Assembly (NCBI GenBank): GCA_937874275.1
Contig: CALNAU010000053.1
Location: forward strand, 1-14,661
Direction: 5' to 3'
Length of the DNA stretch: 14,661 nt
Source of the DNA: an uncultured Clostridia bacterium
GTDB taxonomy: Bacteria > Bacillota > Clostridia > Christensenellales > Aristaeellaceae
In this document: positions 14,331-14,661 of the stretch, in pieces
Position numbering within the stretch: position 1 is the first letter of the stretch
Layout: every line of letters starts with the position of its first letter
The notes under the pieces: model-generated
The model's database searches: none
What the model was told of the DNA's origin: nothing
Seen by the model: the letters and a program-made list of their open reading frames with translations, nothing else
Translations under genes and position numbers: made by a program

Positions 14331-14661
14331 GATAGTGTCTACACGAGTTACGCAAGGACTCCTGCCCAAATGGCGATACATCGAACTTGAATTGCAGCAA
14401 TGAACCCGTCGCTGGTTTTCGCGTACCTGGTTGCAACCCCGCGCCATCGCTTGAGAATCAGGAAAGCATTTTCGACCAAATGACGAATCCGATAGAGATA
14501 CTCATCGTAAGTCCTCTTCTTCTTTCGGTTCTTCTTGGGAGGGATGACAACTTCCATCCCAGCGGCAACAGCGTGAGCAATGATTTCATTCGTGTCATAG
14601 CCGCGGTCTGCCATCATCATCATCATCGCCATTGGGAGCTGGTACTTCTTCGTCATCCATT
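14331..14661 (-). mobile_element. End of a second IS5-family element, truncated by the window edge
   Basis: A transposase C terminus is encoded on the minus strand from the right edge to 14348. The sequence GATAGTGTCTACACGAG from about 14331 looks like the terminal repeat of an IS427/IS1031-like group of this family, so I place the element end near 14331. This boundary is inference, because the other end is not in the window. It is unlike the complete element at 6864-8093. Confidence 0.6.
14348..14661 (-). CDS. IS5-family transposase (IS427/IS1031-like), C-terminal part only
   Basis: The frame is open at the right edge and ends at TAA 14350-14348, so only about 103 C-terminal residues are seen. 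They carry the DDE signature ADRGYD, the basic segment IPPKKNRKKKRTYDEYLY, and the conserved C terminus HLVENAFLILKRWRGVATRYAKT, whose Glu is the third catalytic residue. Many relatives encode this half in a second reading frame reached by frameshift; that part lies beyond the window. Just before ADRGYD the usual small hydrophobic residues are replaced by five consecutive Met from a tandem ATG repeat. The first ATG visible in the frame (14656) is not claimed as the true start. Confidence 0.85.
   Translation of the reverse strand, partial: WMTKKYQLPMAMMMMMADRGYDTNEIIAHAVAAGMEVVIPPKKNRKKKRTYDEYLYRIRHLVENAFLILKRWRGVATRYAKTSDGFIAAIQVRCIAIWAGVLA

Overview
The window looks like an accessory carbohydrate-utilisation locus from a moderately high-GC gut-type Firmicute (Clostridia). 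The evidence is a YesM/YesN-type two-component pair, a CUT1 sugar ABC importer without its own ATPase, strong AGGAGG-type ribosome binding sites and sigma-A-like promoters. No rRNA or housekeeping gene is present to fix the taxon, so this is an inference.

Left part, all on the minus strand. The 5' part of a VTC-domain (polyphosphate-polymerase-like) gene runs off the left edge (1-509). A roughly 430-base gene-poor stretch follows, carrying a terminator hairpin at 811-842. Next comes an apparent operon, in transcription order: solute-binding protein (4797-3532), a terminator-like hairpin, two MalF/MalG-type permeases (3453-2587 and 2580-1744), and a ThuA-domain protein (1700-939). Upstream of it lies a YesM-like sensor histidine kinase (6743-4911) with a very good TTGACA-18-TATACT promoter.

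Middle. A complete 1230-bp IS5-family insertion sequence (6864-8093, 13-bp imperfect inverted repeats, TTAA target duplication) sits in what was a short divergent intergenic region between the kinase and its probable partner, a YesN/AraC-type response regulator (8121-9650). It lies only 27 bases upstream of the regulator start codon.

Right part, plus strand. A translationally coupled operon follows: a predicted cytoplasmic TIM-barrel glycoside hydrolase distantly resembling GH31/GH36 (9744-11720), a Gfo/Idh/MocA oxidoreductase (11717-12769, 4-base overlap) and an MFS transporter (12762-14003, 8-base overlap). Then come hairpins, a strong terminator at 14262-14292 and the end of a second, different IS5-family element running off the right edge.

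Working model (inference): a sugar is imported by the ABC and/or MFS systems, oxidised and processed by the Gfo/Idh and ThuA proteins, as in the ThuA/ThuB 3-keto-disaccharide route of rhizobia, and cleaved by the unusual hydrolase. All of this would be controlled by the YesM/YesN-like pair. The strongest non-coding signal is an identical 16-base motif (GGTTTGTTTTTTGCAT) present once upstream of each operon, 22 or 23 bases before a -10 box. This makes it a candidate regulator binding site that ties the two operons into one regulon. The hydrolase start region also carries a hairpin that would mask its Shine-Dalgarno sequence in read-through mRNA but not in mRNA started at its own predicted promoter.
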